This document shows positions 8,236 through 16,397 of a stretch of 32,198 nt of DNA, piece by piece. Each line of letters begins with the position of its first letter. The first letter of the stretch is position 1. Source of the stretch: Armatimonadetes bacterium CG06_land_8_20_14_3_00_66_21 (GTDB lineage: Bacteria; Armatimonadota; Abditibacteriia; CG2-30-66-41); the NCBI GenBank assembly GCA_002779825.1, contig PEVN01000470.1, positions 1-32,198 of the forward strand, in the 5' to 3' direction. The notes below the pieces were generated by a model, which saw only the letters and a program-made list of their open reading frames with translations, was not told the origin of the DNA and did no database searches. Position numbers and translations under genes: made by a program.

Positions 8236-11200
8236 ATGATGAGTTCACCGCGAATCAGCGTCCTTGTCGCCCTTGTCGGGTGGTTTGCTGGCGCCGTCAC
8301 GAATGCTGGGGCAGAAGCCCCGGCGGCGGCGTTGTCACTCGACGAAGCGCTGGGCCTGCTCAAGTCGTACAACTACGACCAGCCGCGCCAGCCCGTGGCA
8401 GCGCTCGAGCTGCTGATTGCCCGCACCACTGCGGATCCGCAGGCAAAGGGCGACGTGGCCGCCCGGCTCGGCGCACTGCTGGCCGACCCCGCTACGTCGC
8501 TTGCCGCGAAGGAGTTCGTGTGTGAGCAACTCCTGGTAGTCGGCGACGCGCAGCAGGTGCCGACGCTGGCCAAGCTGCTGGATGATCCGCAGACGACCGA
8601 CATGGCGCGGCGGGCGCTGGAGGGCATTCCCGGCGAGGAGTCGCTCCAGACGCTACGGTCGGCGTTGGGGAAGCTGAAGGGCTCCGCCCTGGCGGGCGCA
8701 GCCAACTCCCTCGGCGCGCGACGCGATGCCCAGTCCGTCGGCGCCCTTGCGAAGCTGTTCGGTGACGCCGACGAGGAAGTCGCTTCAGCCGCCGCCCGGG
8801 CGCTCGGCCGGATCGGAACCACCGACGCGGCGGCCGCGCTTGCGAAGGCGACGATGGCGCCCAAGCTCCTGGGCGTGCTCCGCGACAGCCAGCTTCGCTG
8901 CGCGCAGAACCTCGCCAAGGATGGGAACGGAGCTGCCGCTGCCTCGCTCTGCCGCTCCTGCTTGACTGCCGACACTCCCGCGCAGTGGCGGATGGGAGCG
9001 CTCTCGGGTCTCGCGGAGGTGGACAAAGACAGCGCTCTCCAGATCGTCGTTGATCTCCTCGACGCTCCCGATTTTGCGCTCTACCGGCCTGCCTTGCGGA
9101 TCGCGGCGGGACTGCCTGGCCAACGCGCCACCGAGGTACTCACCAAGCAACTCCCCGACCTGGCGCCCGCCCGGCAGGCGGACTTGATCGACATCCTGGC
9201 AGAGCGTGGGGATCGCTCCGCGGCCGGCGCTGTCACGCAGTTGGCCGGCACCGGTGACGAGGCCGTACGCGTCGCTGCCCTGCGCGCGCTGGGCAGCCTG
9301 GGCGACGCGTCAACCGTGGACCTGCTCCTCGGGCTTGCCGCAACGGGAGCCGGGTCGAGCCAGGAAGCGGCACGCGCGAGCCTGACACGACTGACGGCTC
9401 CCGAAGTGGACCGGGCGCTGATGACCGTCGTAGCGGAGGGTGAACCCGGCCCGCGCGTCGAGGCGATCTGCGCACTGACCGCGCGCAACGCGAGTGGCGC
9501 GACGCCCGCCCTGCTCTCGGCCGTCGACGACGGCAACCCGGCAGTCCGGGCGGCGGCGCTGTCTGCCCTTGGCGTCATTGGCGAGGCGGGCAGCTACGCG
9601 CGGCTGTTGCAGGCGCTGGTCGCAGGCGCGGAGGGCGCCGAAGGCGAGGCAGCCTCCAAGGCAGTGCTGGCGGTCGGTGGGCGCATGCCCGACCTGCAGG
9701 ACCGAGTCGGCCCTGTGGTGGCGGTGCTGAAGGGCGCTCCCGCTGAGTCGAAGCCGGCGCTCCTGGCGACCCTCGCCGCCTACGGCGGCCCGCAAGCGCT
9801 GGCAGCAGTTCGCGCCTGCCTGACTGAGGGCAGCCCCGACGTGCAGACCGAGGCAGTCCGAGCCCTGGCAAGCTGGCCCGACGCCGCGCCGGCCGACGAC
9901 CTCCTGGGCCTCGCCCGAGACTCGAAGGAGGCGACGCACCGCACCCTCGCTCTTCGCGGCTATCTACGGCTGGTGGCACAGGCAGGCACGAAGGAAGAGC
10001 GGGTGGCGATGCTCCAGCAGGTTCGGTCGCTGGCGGCCACCACCGCCACCAAGAACCTGCTGCTTTCGGGGTTGGCGGGTGTTGCCGACGCGGCCGCGCT
10101 TGACATGGCGCTGTCATTCATGAGCGACCAGGACGTGCACGCAGAAGCTGCGGCAGCCACGCTGAAGATTGCCAAGGCGCTCCTGCAGTCGGACCGCGAT
10201 TCGGTCCTCGAGCCAATGAAGCGACTTGCGGCGACAAGCAAGGACGAAGCCATCGCCAAGGAGGCACAGGCGTTGTACGCGGAGGCGCTCAAGCAACCCT
10301 CTGGGAATGGCGCTCGCCGGAACGCTCTACAGCCGGACCAAGCGCGTAGCGAAGCTTATCGCAAGGCGCTGACGGAACGCGCTCCCGAGGGCTACCACCT
10401 CGCCTGCTACCTCGACTGCGGGCCGGACACTGCTGACGGCAAAGAGGGTGAGCCGACGCTCCGCCTCGTTGACGGGCAACCCTACGTCTGGAGCGGCGGC
10501 GGCGCCACGGACGACCTGCTGAGGCAGATCACGATCTCTTACGCCGGAGAGCAGGTGACGTTTGCTGCTGCCGGACTCGACCCCCAGCGCGAGTACCAGG
10601 TCGGGTTCTCCTGGTGGGACTACGACCACGACACGCGGGCGCAGAGCGTGTGGGCGTCGGCGGGACTGCCCGCGCGTCGCGCCAAACTGCTGGACAAGAC
10701 CAACCTGCCTCCGGCCGCGGAGAAGCCGGTGGAGAAGCTGCTCCCACTTCCTCGCGACCTGACAGCGGAGGGCGCTGTGCAGCTCGCGTTCCGCAACGAG
10801 GGAGCGCCCAATGTCGTCGTGAGCGAGGTCTGGCTCTGGGAGAGCGACGCGCAGAGCGAGGTCAAGGTGGCTGTCGCGACCGACAAGCCTGACCAGACTC
10901 GGGTGCTGCTGGTGACAGGGGTGGACCTGCACAACTGGCGAGAGACGACACCGGTGTTGGTGGCGCAACTCGAGAAGGACAAGCGGCTGCGCGTCGAGGT
11001 CGTCGAAGACCCCAACTTCCTCGTCTCCCCCAAGATCCGCGACTACCCCGGGATGGTCATGCACTGGATGAACTGGGAAGTGCCGGCCCCCGGCGAGGAC
11101 GCACGTGCGAACTTCCGCAAGTACGTGGAGGACGGCGGCGGTCTGGTGCTGGTGCACTTCGCGTGCGGCGCATTTCAGGACTGGCCCGAGTTCAGGAACA

Positions 11201-11559
11201 TCGCGGGCCGCGTGTGGGACCCGAAGCTGCGCGGACACGATCCTCATGGCGAGTTCCAGGTGGACCTCACCGAAGTCGACCACCCGATCACCCGCGGACT
11301 GAAGGCGTTCAGCACGATCGACGAGCTATACACCTGCCTGACCGGCGACAAGCCCATCGAGGTGCTGGCAACGGCGACCTCCAAGGTGGATCAGAAGGTC
11401 TACCCCATGGCGTTCGTCCACGAGTGCGGCAAGGGCCGGGTGTTCCACTGCGTCCTGGGCCACGATGCCAACGCGCTGAAGCCGGATGCTGTCGGGGAGC
11501 TGTTCCGGCGCGGAACCGCCTGGGCGGCAAAGCTGGAGCCGGTGGCTGAGGCGCAGTAG
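8236..11559 (+). CDS. Secreted HEAT-repeat protein with C-terminal ThuA-like domain
   Basis: 1107-residue exported protein. Residues 1-26 form a signal peptide ending near GAVTNAGA. Residues from about 30 to 680 are tandem HEAT-type helical repeats (recurring AxxALGxLG...L units, e.g. near 175-200, 340-365 and 430-450), a protein-binding scaffold. Residues 720-870 are a beta-rich segment (YHLACYLDCGPD...FSWWDYDHDTR...VVVSEVWLW) that looks like a malectin or carbohydrate-binding fold. Residues about 885-1095 are a ThuA-like domain (RVLLVTGVDLHNWRETTPVL; GGGLVLVHFACGAFQDWPEF; DHPITRGLKAF; GRVFHCVLGHD). ThuA-like domains occur with trehalose or other sugar utilisation genes, but their biochemistry is poorly defined. 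The gene shares strand and context with the upstream oxidoreductase. Confidence 0.82.
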   Translation: MMSSPRISVLVALVGWFAGAVTNAGAEAPAAALSLDEALGLLKSYNYDQPRQPVAALELLIARTTADPQAKGDVAARLGALLADPATSLAAKEFVCEQLLVVGDAQQVPTLAKLLDDPQTTDMARRALEGIPGEESLQTLRSALGKLKGSALAGAANSLGARRDAQSVGALAKLFGDADEEVASAAARALGRIGTTDAAAALAKATMAPKLLGVLRDSQLRCAQNLAKDGNGAAAASLCRSCLTADTPAQWRMGALSGLAEVDKDSALQIVVDLLDAPDFALYRPALRIAAGLPGQRATEVLTKQLPDLAPARQADLIDILAERGDRSAAGAVTQLAGTGDEAVRVAALRALGSLGDASTVDLLLGLAATGAGSSQEAARASLTRLTAPEVDRALMTVVAEGEPGPRVEAICALTARNASGATPALLSAVDDGNPAVRAAALSALGVIGEAGSYARLLQALVAGAEGAEGEAASKAVLAVGGRMPDLQDRVGPVVAVLKGAPAESKPALLATLAAYGGPQALAAVRACLTEGSPDVQTEAVRALASWPDAAPADDLLGLARDSKEATHRTLALRGYLRLVAQAGTKEERVAMLQQVRSLAATTATKNLLLSGLAGVADAAALDMALSFMSDQDVHAEAAAATLKIAKALLQSDRDSVLEPMKRLAATSKDEAIAKEAQALYAEALKQPSGNGARRNALQPDQARSEAYRKALTERAPEGYHLACYLDCGPDTADGKEGEPTLRLVDGQPYVWSGGGATDDLLRQITISYAGEQVTFAAAGLDPQREYQVGFSWWDYDHDTRAQSVWASAGLPARRAKLLDKTNLPPAAEKPVEKLLPLPRDLTAEGAVQLAFRNEGAPNVVVSEVWLWESDAQSEVKVAVATDKPDQTRVLLVTGVDLHNWRETTPVLVAQLEKDKRLRVEVVEDPNFLVSPKIRDYPGMVMHWMNWEVPAPGEDARANFRKYVEDGGGLVLVHFACGAFQDWPEFRNIAGRVWDPKLRGHDPHGEFQVDLTEVDHPITRGLKAFSTIDELYTCLTGDKPIEVLATATSKVDQKVYPMAFVHECGKGRVFHCVLGHDANALKPDAVGELFRRGTAWAAKLEPVAEAQ

Positions 11560-11560
11560 G

Positions 11561-11614
11561 ACTGATCCGACTGATCCGACCTATCAAACCTATCAGACCT
11601 ATCAGACCTATCAA
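11561..11614. repeat. Six tandem 9-bp units
   Basis: Immediately after the HEAT/ThuA stop codon are six contiguous nonamers: two ACTGATCCG, then ACCTATCAA, two ACCTATCAG and ACCTATCAA. Since the period is a multiple of three, every frame is open across it. Short intergenic arrays of this kind occur in several bacterial phyla and are prone to slippage; no function is established. Confidence 0.85.
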
Positions 11615-11629
11615 GGAGACTCCCCGCCG

Positions 11630-11659
11630 TTGCGGCGTTCAACGGCTGCCTGCTATCAT
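11630..11659 (+). promoter_or_regulatory. Putative promoter of the PIN-domain TA pair
   Basis: TTGCGG (11630-11635) and TATCAT (11654-11659) are 18 bases apart, about 50 bases upstream of the antitoxin start. The expected transcription start is near 11666. The call is by consensus only. Confidence 0.4.
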
Positions 11660-11709
11660 GGGGGGATGACCGTGCGTACCAGCCCGTCCGACGGAAGGAG
11701 GAGAGGACC

Positions 11710-11991
11710 ATGAGCGCACAGATGCTATCGCCAACCAAAGCCCTTACCTTGGTTGTGCCGGCCGAGTTGTACGGCCGGATGGAAGCGCAGGCGCGCCAAG
11801 AGAACAGCGGAGTACAGGAGGTGGCTCTCTCATCCCTGGTAACAGCGTTCCAAGACGACGAGCCCCAACTTGACTGGAGCAAGGACCCGTTGCTGTCGCT
11901 GCCAGCCATAGACCTCGGCATCACCGATGGCGCCGAACAGCATGACCACTACATCTACGGCACGCCCAAGCGGCAGCGCTGCCGGGACTGA
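11710..11991 (+). CDS. Probable antitoxin (VapB-like) of the PIN-domain pair
   Basis: Small 93-residue protein whose N-terminal part (KALTLVVPAELYGRMEAQARQENSGVQEVALSSLV, residues 10-44) has the strand-helix-helix look of ribbon-helix-helix antitoxins. The C-terminal half is acidic and probably disordered. It starts at an ATG with a strong GGAGGAGA site at 11697-11704 and ends 14 bases before a PIN-domain toxin gene. The antitoxin role is inferred from this arrangement; I do not recognise the family by signature. Confidence 0.65.
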   Translation: MSAQMLSPTKALTLVVPAELYGRMEAQARQENSGVQEVALSSLVTAFQDDEPQLDWSKDPLLSLPAIDLGITDGAEQHDHYIYGTPKRQRCRD

Positions 11992-12005
11992 GGGGGAGTG
12001 GCTCG

Positions 12006-12410
12006 ATGGTGTTCCTGGACAGCAGTGGTCTGGCAGCATACGCAAATGCCCGTGACCAGTTCTATGGGCAGGCGCGGGCAGTCTACACGTCTCTTCGGGA
12101 GACGCGACTGACCACTGACGCGGTGTTGACTGAGACTGCCGCCTTCTTCTCGCCTGTCGGGTCGCGCAGCCTGGCCGTCCACCTGAAGGACACGATTGAT
12201 CGCGCCAGCCAACGCGGCTTCGTCGAGGTCATCCACGCTGACGCAGCCCTCATTCAGCGCGCGTGGGAGCTGTACCGAGACCGACCCGACAAGGACTACA
12301 GCCTCGTCGATTGCATGAGCTTCCTGGTCATGCGGGAGCGTGGGATTCTCCGAGCCTTCACCCATGACGACCATTTCGAGCAGGAAGGCTTTGTCCGGCT
12401 CATCCAGTAG
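12006..12410 (+). CDS. PIN-domain ribonuclease toxin (VapC-like)
   Basis: 134-residue PIN-domain protein. The acidic active-site set is present: D5 (FLDSSGL), E43 (DAVLTET), D102 (YSLVDCMSF) and D121/D122 (AFTHDDHF). Known VapC toxins are Mg2+-dependent RNases that cut tRNA or rRNA. It sits 14 bases after the probable antitoxin, and its stop overlaps the AGGAGG (12409-12414) of the next gene, an isomerase. Full length and apparently intact. Confidence 0.85.
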   Translation: MVFLDSSGLAAYANARDQFYGQARAVYTSLRETRLTTDAVLTETAAFFSPVGSRSLAVHLKDTIDRASQRGFVEVIHADAALIQRAWELYRDRPDKDYSLVDCMSFLVMRERGILRAFTHDDHFEQEGFVRLIQ

Positions 12411-12422
12411 GAGGACCCGACG

Positions 12423-13289
12423 GTGAAACTCGGCTTCCACACAGACGCGTTCAACACGTCCTACCAGAGCTTCGACGCCTGCCTCCAGTGGGCGCAGAAG
12501 AACGACGTGCACTACATCGAGTGCGGGCTGATCGACGGCGTGAGCTGGCTCCACGGGCTCGGCTACCAGCCGCACGTCGCCATGTACGAAGACCCGGTGT
12601 TGCTTCGCAGGAAGATGGACGACTACGGTGTGCAGTTTTCCCAGGTCGATGCGGCGTTCCCGCTCTCGGGCAAGGAGGGCCCGATCCGGGGCGTCCCGTA
12701 CGTGCTGCGGGCGCTGCAGTGGGCCAAGCTGGCCGGCTGTAGCTGCGTCGACACAACCGATGGCATGCACAAGCCGGAGGGTCTGGACGACGAAGCGGCG
12801 ATGGACCTCATGAAGTTCTGCTACGAGCAGATCATCGAGGTCGCCGAAGCGTACGAGATCACGATCAACATCGAGCCGCACGGCTACTTCACCACGCAGC
12901 CGGAGATGATGGAGCGGATGCTGGCCTTTTGCGACAGCCCGGCTCTCCGGCTCAACATGGACACCGGCAACACCTTCATTGCCGGGCAAGATCCGGTGGC
13001 GTTCCTGGAGCGGTTCCTCGACAAAGTCAGCCACGTCCACCTCAAGGATGTCAGCGAGTCGCTGGCCGCGTCCGTTCTCGGCGAGCAAACCGGCATCGCC
13101 GTCAGCCAGTGTGCCCTGGGCGACGGAGTGAACGCCGACAACATCCGCCGCTGTCTCGAAGTGCTGCGGGACGACGGCTACGACGGTGTCCTCAGCATGG
13201 AGTGCGAGGGCCAAGGGGGCCCAATGATCGAGAAGTCGCTGGCGTGGATGCGGGCAACGTTGGCGGACGTGGGGATTGCGGTCGAGTGA
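12423..13289 (+). CDS. Sugar phosphate isomerase/epimerase (xylose isomerase-like TIM barrel)
   Basis: 288-residue TIM-barrel protein of the AP endonuclease 2/xylose isomerase-like superfamily. Metal-binding strands are recognisable: NIEPHG (around 150), LNMDTGN (around 178), HVHLKD (around 205) and the C-terminal SMECEGQGG. Such enzymes isomerise or epimerise sugars or keto-sugars, and often work with Gfo/Idh/MocA oxidoreductases, of which this window has two. The GTG start has an ideal AGGAGG at 12409-12414. No signal peptide, so cytoplasmic. Followed 62 bases later by the ThuA-like gene on the same strand. Confidence 0.85.
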   Translation: MKLGFHTDAFNTSYQSFDACLQWAQKNDVHYIECGLIDGVSWLHGLGYQPHVAMYEDPVLLRRKMDDYGVQFSQVDAAFPLSGKEGPIRGVPYVLRALQWAKLAGCSCVDTTDGMHKPEGLDDEAAMDLMKFCYEQIIEVAEAYEITINIEPHGYFTTQPEMMERMLAFCDSPALRLNMDTGNTFIAGQDPVAFLERFLDKVSHVHLKDVSESLAASVLGEQTGIAVSQCALGDGVNADNIRRCLEVLRDDGYDGVLSMECEGQGGPMIEKSLAWMRATLADVGIAVE

Positions 13290-13351
13290 CGTGTGCCTTG
13301 ATCGCCAGCGCGTCGCAGGTTGCGGCGGCTGGACTTCGGAGGTAGCTACTG

Positions 13352-14299
13352 ATGAGACTGCGCTGTCTGTTCGTCGGCGTGTCCACGCTCTTCATCCTGA
13401 GCCGCGGCGCGGCCGAACCGGCGGCGTCGGCCCCGAAACGCGTCGTCTTCCTCGCTGGCGGCCCCAGCCACGACTACGGCTCCCACGAGTACTACGCAGG
13501 CTCAATGCTGCTCGCACGACTGTTGCGGGAGAACGCGCCGGGCCTCGAGACAACGGTGGTACGTGGGTGGCCGACGGACGCCTCGATGCTCGCGGAAGCA
13601 AGCGCCCTTGTCATCGGCTGCGACAACGGCAGTCTGATCACGCAGCACTTGGCGGAACTCGACGCGCTCATGGAGCAGGGGAAGGGATTGGCGGTCCTCC
13701 ATTACGCGCTGACGGTGCCCAAGGGCAAGCCGGGCGACGCGATGCTTGAGTGGATCGGCGGGTACTACGAGACCTTCTGGTCGGTCAACCCGACTTGGCA
13801 GGCCGACTTCAAGGGCTTCCCGGAGCATCCGGTCACGCGGGGCGTCCGGCCGTTCAGCATCGGGGACGAGTGGTACTACCACATGCGCTTCCGGGAGGGG
13901 AGGGAGGGTGTCACCCCCGTTCTCACCGCGGTTCCCCCCGACAGCACCCGCGACCGACCCGACGGTGAGCACAGCAACAACCCCACGGTCCGCGCGCGCA
14001 GGGGGATGGCCGAGCATGTCGCGTGGGTCTACCAGCGGGCCGACGGGGGCCGCGGGTTCGGGTTCACCGGGATCCATCCCCACTGGAACTGGGCGCACGA
14101 CGACTACCGAAAGCTCGTGCTAAACGCGATTGCGTGGAGCGCGGGAGTGGACGTGCCGCGCGACGGGGTGCCTTCCAAGACGCCCACCCTCGAAGAGCTC
14201 CAGCAGAACCTTGACGAGCCCATCCCCGACAACTGGAACCCGGAGCCGGTTGAGCGGATGATCCGGCAGTTCAACCTGCGTGTTGCCGGGGACAACTGA
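13352..14299 (+). CDS. Secreted ThuA-like protein
   Basis: 315 residues. The signal peptide is MRLRCLFVGVSTLFILSRGAAEPA. The mature part is a single ThuA-like domain: KRVVFLAGGPSHDYGSHEYYAGSMLLARLL (29-58), GKGLAVLHYAL (about 109-119), EHPVTRGVRPFSIGDEWYYHMRF (about 158-180) and GFGFTGIHPHWNW (about 236-248). The length matches stand-alone ThuA-like proteins. The ATG has GGAGG at 13339-13343. It lies between a TIM-barrel isomerase and a large secreted protein, and the window also has a ThuA domain fused to HEAT repeats. A role in modified-sugar utilisation is inferred from context. Confidence 0.85.
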   Translation: MRLRCLFVGVSTLFILSRGAAEPAASAPKRVVFLAGGPSHDYGSHEYYAGSMLLARLLRENAPGLETTVVRGWPTDASMLAEASALVIGCDNGSLITQHLAELDALMEQGKGLAVLHYALTVPKGKPGDAMLEWIGGYYETFWSVNPTWQADFKGFPEHPVTRGVRPFSIGDEWYYHMRFREGREGVTPVLTAVPPDSTRDRPDGEHSNNPTVRARRGMAEHVAWVYQRADGGRGFGFTGIHPHWNWAHDDYRKLVLNAIAWSAGVDVPRDGVPSKTPTLEELQQNLDEPIPDNWNPEPVERMIRQFNLRVAGDN

Positions 14300-14321
14300 C
14301 GCCGCCCGAAGGAGCCGACCT

Positions 14322-15833
14322 ATGCGCCCGACACTGCTCAGACACCTTGGCCGACGAGCCCTCCCGCGAGTTGCCCTGGCCGCCTCGCTGGCGACCGTCG
14401 CGAATCCGGCTCAGGGCAAGACCGCGCTCGAACACCTGCGCGCTGCGCCGAAGCCGCACTTCCGCAAAGGGCATACGCTCCTGCCGCTATCCCGCTGGGG
14501 ATGGACGATGCCCTTCGACGTGCGCGTGGAGCTGTGCGAGCAGTGGGGCTATGCGTTGGAGTTCGGCGGCTACGCTGCCGACGGCGTTGCCGCCAAACTC
14601 GACGATTCGAACAGCGACGAGTCGAAGCTGTGTGCGCTGGCAGCGGCCGACCCAAAGCGCTATCCACTGTGCGTGTTGCTGGATCGCCCCTGCGGCAGCA
14701 AGGCGTTCCAGGACGAAGCGCCGGAAGACACCTGGTGCCACGATGCTGACGGCAAGCTGATCGACGACAAGCGGGAATGGAGCACCGAGGCGCCCGACTC
14801 GGTGTTCGAGAAGGCCGGCCAGCTCTCGGTCGAGCCACTTAAGAAGATCCTGGCGAAGGCGCCCCTCGCGCTGGTGCTCAACGGCGGCGAGTACGGACTC
14901 AACGTGTTCGGCTTCGCGGGGAAGACGTGGGAGCGCGACCCCAAGGTGAGGACGACCAAAGGTGAGCGCGACTGGTTCGACTATCTGTCGGCTGCGAAGG
15001 CGCGCCAGGAGCTGCCGATCATCGATGCGGTGCGCAAAGCAAACCCCGATGGGCTGTACGTCTACTACCACACGTTCGCCACGGACCGAAACCGCTACGG
15101 CGATTGGTGGACGTGGGCGTACGACTACAAGGACCTGCGGAAGATCTCTGACCTGCCCAGCAGTTCCGTCTACTACAGGCACTTCAACGACGGTTGGACC
15201 GGCGGCAACGACATGCTGACCCAGGCGCTCAACTCGGTCGCGCAGCAACTGCAGTTCGGCGACGCGCTGTCGTACAACTGGATGAACGCCGGCTGGACTC
15301 GAAGCGACGACCCGACGAAGGACTTCGGCGATCTGGACCGCTACCTGGGCTACCTGAAGTGCTATTACACCGCCGGCATGATCGGCGGCTGCGCGGGCTA
15401 CTTCGCCTATCCGAAGGGCGGCTTTGCCGGCGACCAGGGCGACGAGCCGCCCCACTGGCTGCAGCAGATGATCGTGCTCTCGCGGGCGCACGCGCTATTC
15501 TCGCACCTGGAGGAGTTCCTGCGCAACGGCAACCTGCTCTCCGGACCCGACCAGCATCGTTGGTCGAAGGACCTCCCGGCCTACGAGTTCCCCACTGGCG
15601 ATCCGGCCGCCCGAGTGCTGGTCCGGAAGCACAGAGAGCGACACGAGTGGTTGGTAACCGCGTGGGCGGCAGGGGGAGAAGACCGGGACGTGAAGGTGAC
15701 CGTGCCCGAGTTGGGCGAGGTCGTCGTCAAGGCGCGAGCGAGCGGGAGTGTGTATCGGGCGAGGGTGGAGAACGCGACACCCGTGCTGACGCTCGTGGAC
15801 GAGGACGGGGAGCTGCCGACGCGAGGGCTGTAG
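14322..15833 (+). CDS. Secreted protein of unknown function, possible glycosidase-like
   Basis: 503 residues. I chose the ATG at 14322 because it has AAGGAG at 14309-14314 and opens a signal peptide (MRPTLLRHLGRRALPRVALAASLATVANPAQG). The frame is also open from 14280, but that start lies inside the ThuA gene and lacks a ribosome site. The mature protein has many aromatic residues and segments such as LALVLNGGEYGLNVFG, GLYVYYHTFATDRNRYGDWWTWAYDY and LSYNWMNAGW. These look like the sugar-binding barrel of a glycoside hydrolase, with a small beta domain at the end (HEWLVTAWAAGGEDRDVKVTVPELGEVVV). I cannot name a family. Same strand as the ThuA gene, 22 bases apart. Confidence 0.75.
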   Translation: MRPTLLRHLGRRALPRVALAASLATVANPAQGKTALEHLRAAPKPHFRKGHTLLPLSRWGWTMPFDVRVELCEQWGYALEFGGYAADGVAAKLDDSNSDESKLCALAAADPKRYPLCVLLDRPCGSKAFQDEAPEDTWCHDADGKLIDDKREWSTEAPDSVFEKAGQLSVEPLKKILAKAPLALVLNGGEYGLNVFGFAGKTWERDPKVRTTKGERDWFDYLSAAKARQELPIIDAVRKANPDGLYVYYHTFATDRNRYGDWWTWAYDYKDLRKISDLPSSSVYYRHFNDGWTGGNDMLTQALNSVAQQLQFGDALSYNWMNAGWTRSDDPTKDFGDLDRYLGYLKCYYTAGMIGGCAGYFAYPKGGFAGDQGDEPPHWLQQMIVLSRAHALFSHLEEFLRNGNLLSGPDQHRWSKDLPAYEFPTGDPAARVLVRKHRERHEWLVTAWAAGGEDRDVKVTVPELGEVVVKARASGSVYRARVENATPVLTLVDEDGELPTRGL

Positions 15834-16002
15834 CCTGGCAGAGCGATTGGCTCTTCGCGGATTGGCGGACGGTCAGTCGCGCGCTTGGCTTGCCTCAGCC
15901 CACCCGCCCACAGCTCCCGGCGGTGGTTGTAGGGTAGGCTCTCCGTCGCTGCCGGCCTGTGCGTCTTCTGTGGGCTATGTACGAGCGGCTACCCGGCTCG
16001 TC
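15834..16002. other. Intergenic spacer with no recognisable gene
   Basis: About 170 bases between the secreted protein and the putative ilv promoter. I see no coding sequence, clear terminator or repeat. Confidence 0.6.
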
Positions 16003-16033
16003 TTGACACCCACGGGGAACCGAGCTCTCTTAT
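16003..16033 (+). promoter_or_regulatory. Putative ilv operon promoter
   Basis: A consensus TTGACA at 16003-16008 is followed after 19 bases by TCTTAT (16028-16033). The spacer is long but tolerable. The -10 overlaps the left end of the inverted-repeat element, so if this promoter is used the whole element is transcribed in the ilv leader. No better promoter is evident between the element and the leader peptide (16180-16220). Confidence 0.35.
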
Positions 16034-16179
16034 ACCCGCGAAGGTTAAGAACACACCGAAGTGGAAGTTCGCGGAACTTCCCCGGCAGGCGTGCAGCAGA
16101 CGTAGGACAGAGGGTATTCTCCCAGACGGAGCCGAAGTCGCACCGGGACTTCGGTGTGTTCTTAACCTTCGCGGGTATA
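16031..16179. mobile_element. 149-bp MITE-like element with perfect 32-bp terminal inverted repeats
   Basis: Bases 16031-16062 are the exact reverse complement of 16148-16179 (32 of 32). Each end begins with TA (TATACCCGCG...CGCGGGTATA), as expected for an insertion at a TA dinucleotide by an IS630/Tc1-mariner-type transposase. The interior holds two further hairpins: 16063-16081 (GGAAGTTC/GAACTTCC, loop GCG) and 16132-16154 (CCGAAGTC/GACTTCGG), the second partly competing with the terminal repeat. It has no coding capacity. The TA bases are part of the palindrome, so a target duplication cannot be separated from the repeat itself. It lies between the likely promoter and the ilv leader peptide. 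Confidence 0.65.
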
Positions 16180-16220
16180 TCTGTTACCAGCAACAAGCTG
16201 ATTCTGACTTGGATTCCGCA

Positions 16221-16322
16221 ATGACCCGCGACAACAGCGCAACCCTCCTCCTGCAGATCGTCCTTCGGACGCTCGTAAGCGTACGGGTAGCTGTAGGCGT
16301 ACTTGACGCCAGCGCGCCATAG
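16221..16322 (+). CDS. Branched-chain amino acid leader peptide (attenuator)
   Basis: 33-codon reading frame with an ATG at 16221 and a TAG at 16320-16322. Codons 9-28 read LLLQIVLRTLVSVRVAVGVL: six Leu, six Val and one Ile in 20 codons, five of the valines being GTA. This is the classic composition of an ilv regulatory peptide. It ends 40 bases before an intrinsic terminator and 158 bases before ilvB. Ribosomes stalling at these codons when charged Leu or Val tRNA is scarce would favour the antiterminator and allow ilvBN transcription. The ribosome site is weak (TTGGA at 16210-16214). Confidence 0.8.
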   Translation: MTRDNSATLLLQIVLRTLVSVRVAVGVLDASAP

Positions 16323-16397
16323 CGGGATCGGACGGAACCCTCTCACAGGAGAACCACCAAGCCCCCGCTGGCGCGAGCCGGCGGGGGTTTTGCTTTT
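16296..16397 (+). promoter_or_regulatory. ilvB attenuator: pause hairpin, antiterminator and terminator
   Basis: Three mutually exclusive pairings are visible. Pause hairpin 1:2 is GGCGT (16296-16300) with ACGCC (16306-16310). Antiterminator 2:3 is CGCCAGCG (16307-16314), within the last leader codons, with CGCTGGCG (16366-16373): eight perfect pairs. The terminator pairs 16362-16372 with 16377-16387. Segment 2 sits where a ribosome at the leader stop codon would cover it, so full translation favours termination, while stalling at Leu/Val codons frees it for antitermination. This is the standard logic of amino acid attenuators. Confidence 0.75.
16362..16397 (+). terminator. Intrinsic terminator of the ilv leader
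   Basis: An 11-pair stem (CCCCCGCTGGC with GCCGGCGGGGG, one T-G wobble) closed by a GCGA tetraloop, followed by TTTTGCTTTT (16388-16397). It is placed between the leader peptide and ilvB, as in attenuation rather than as an end-of-operon terminator. Confidence 0.85.

Noticed and set aside
11561-11614. CRISPR array
   Set aside because: The units are nine bases with no spacers, and no cas gene is present in the window.
14280-14321. Upstream start for the secreted protein at 14322
   Set aside because: It lies within the ThuA coding region, has no ribosome site and would bury the signal peptide 14 residues inside the protein.
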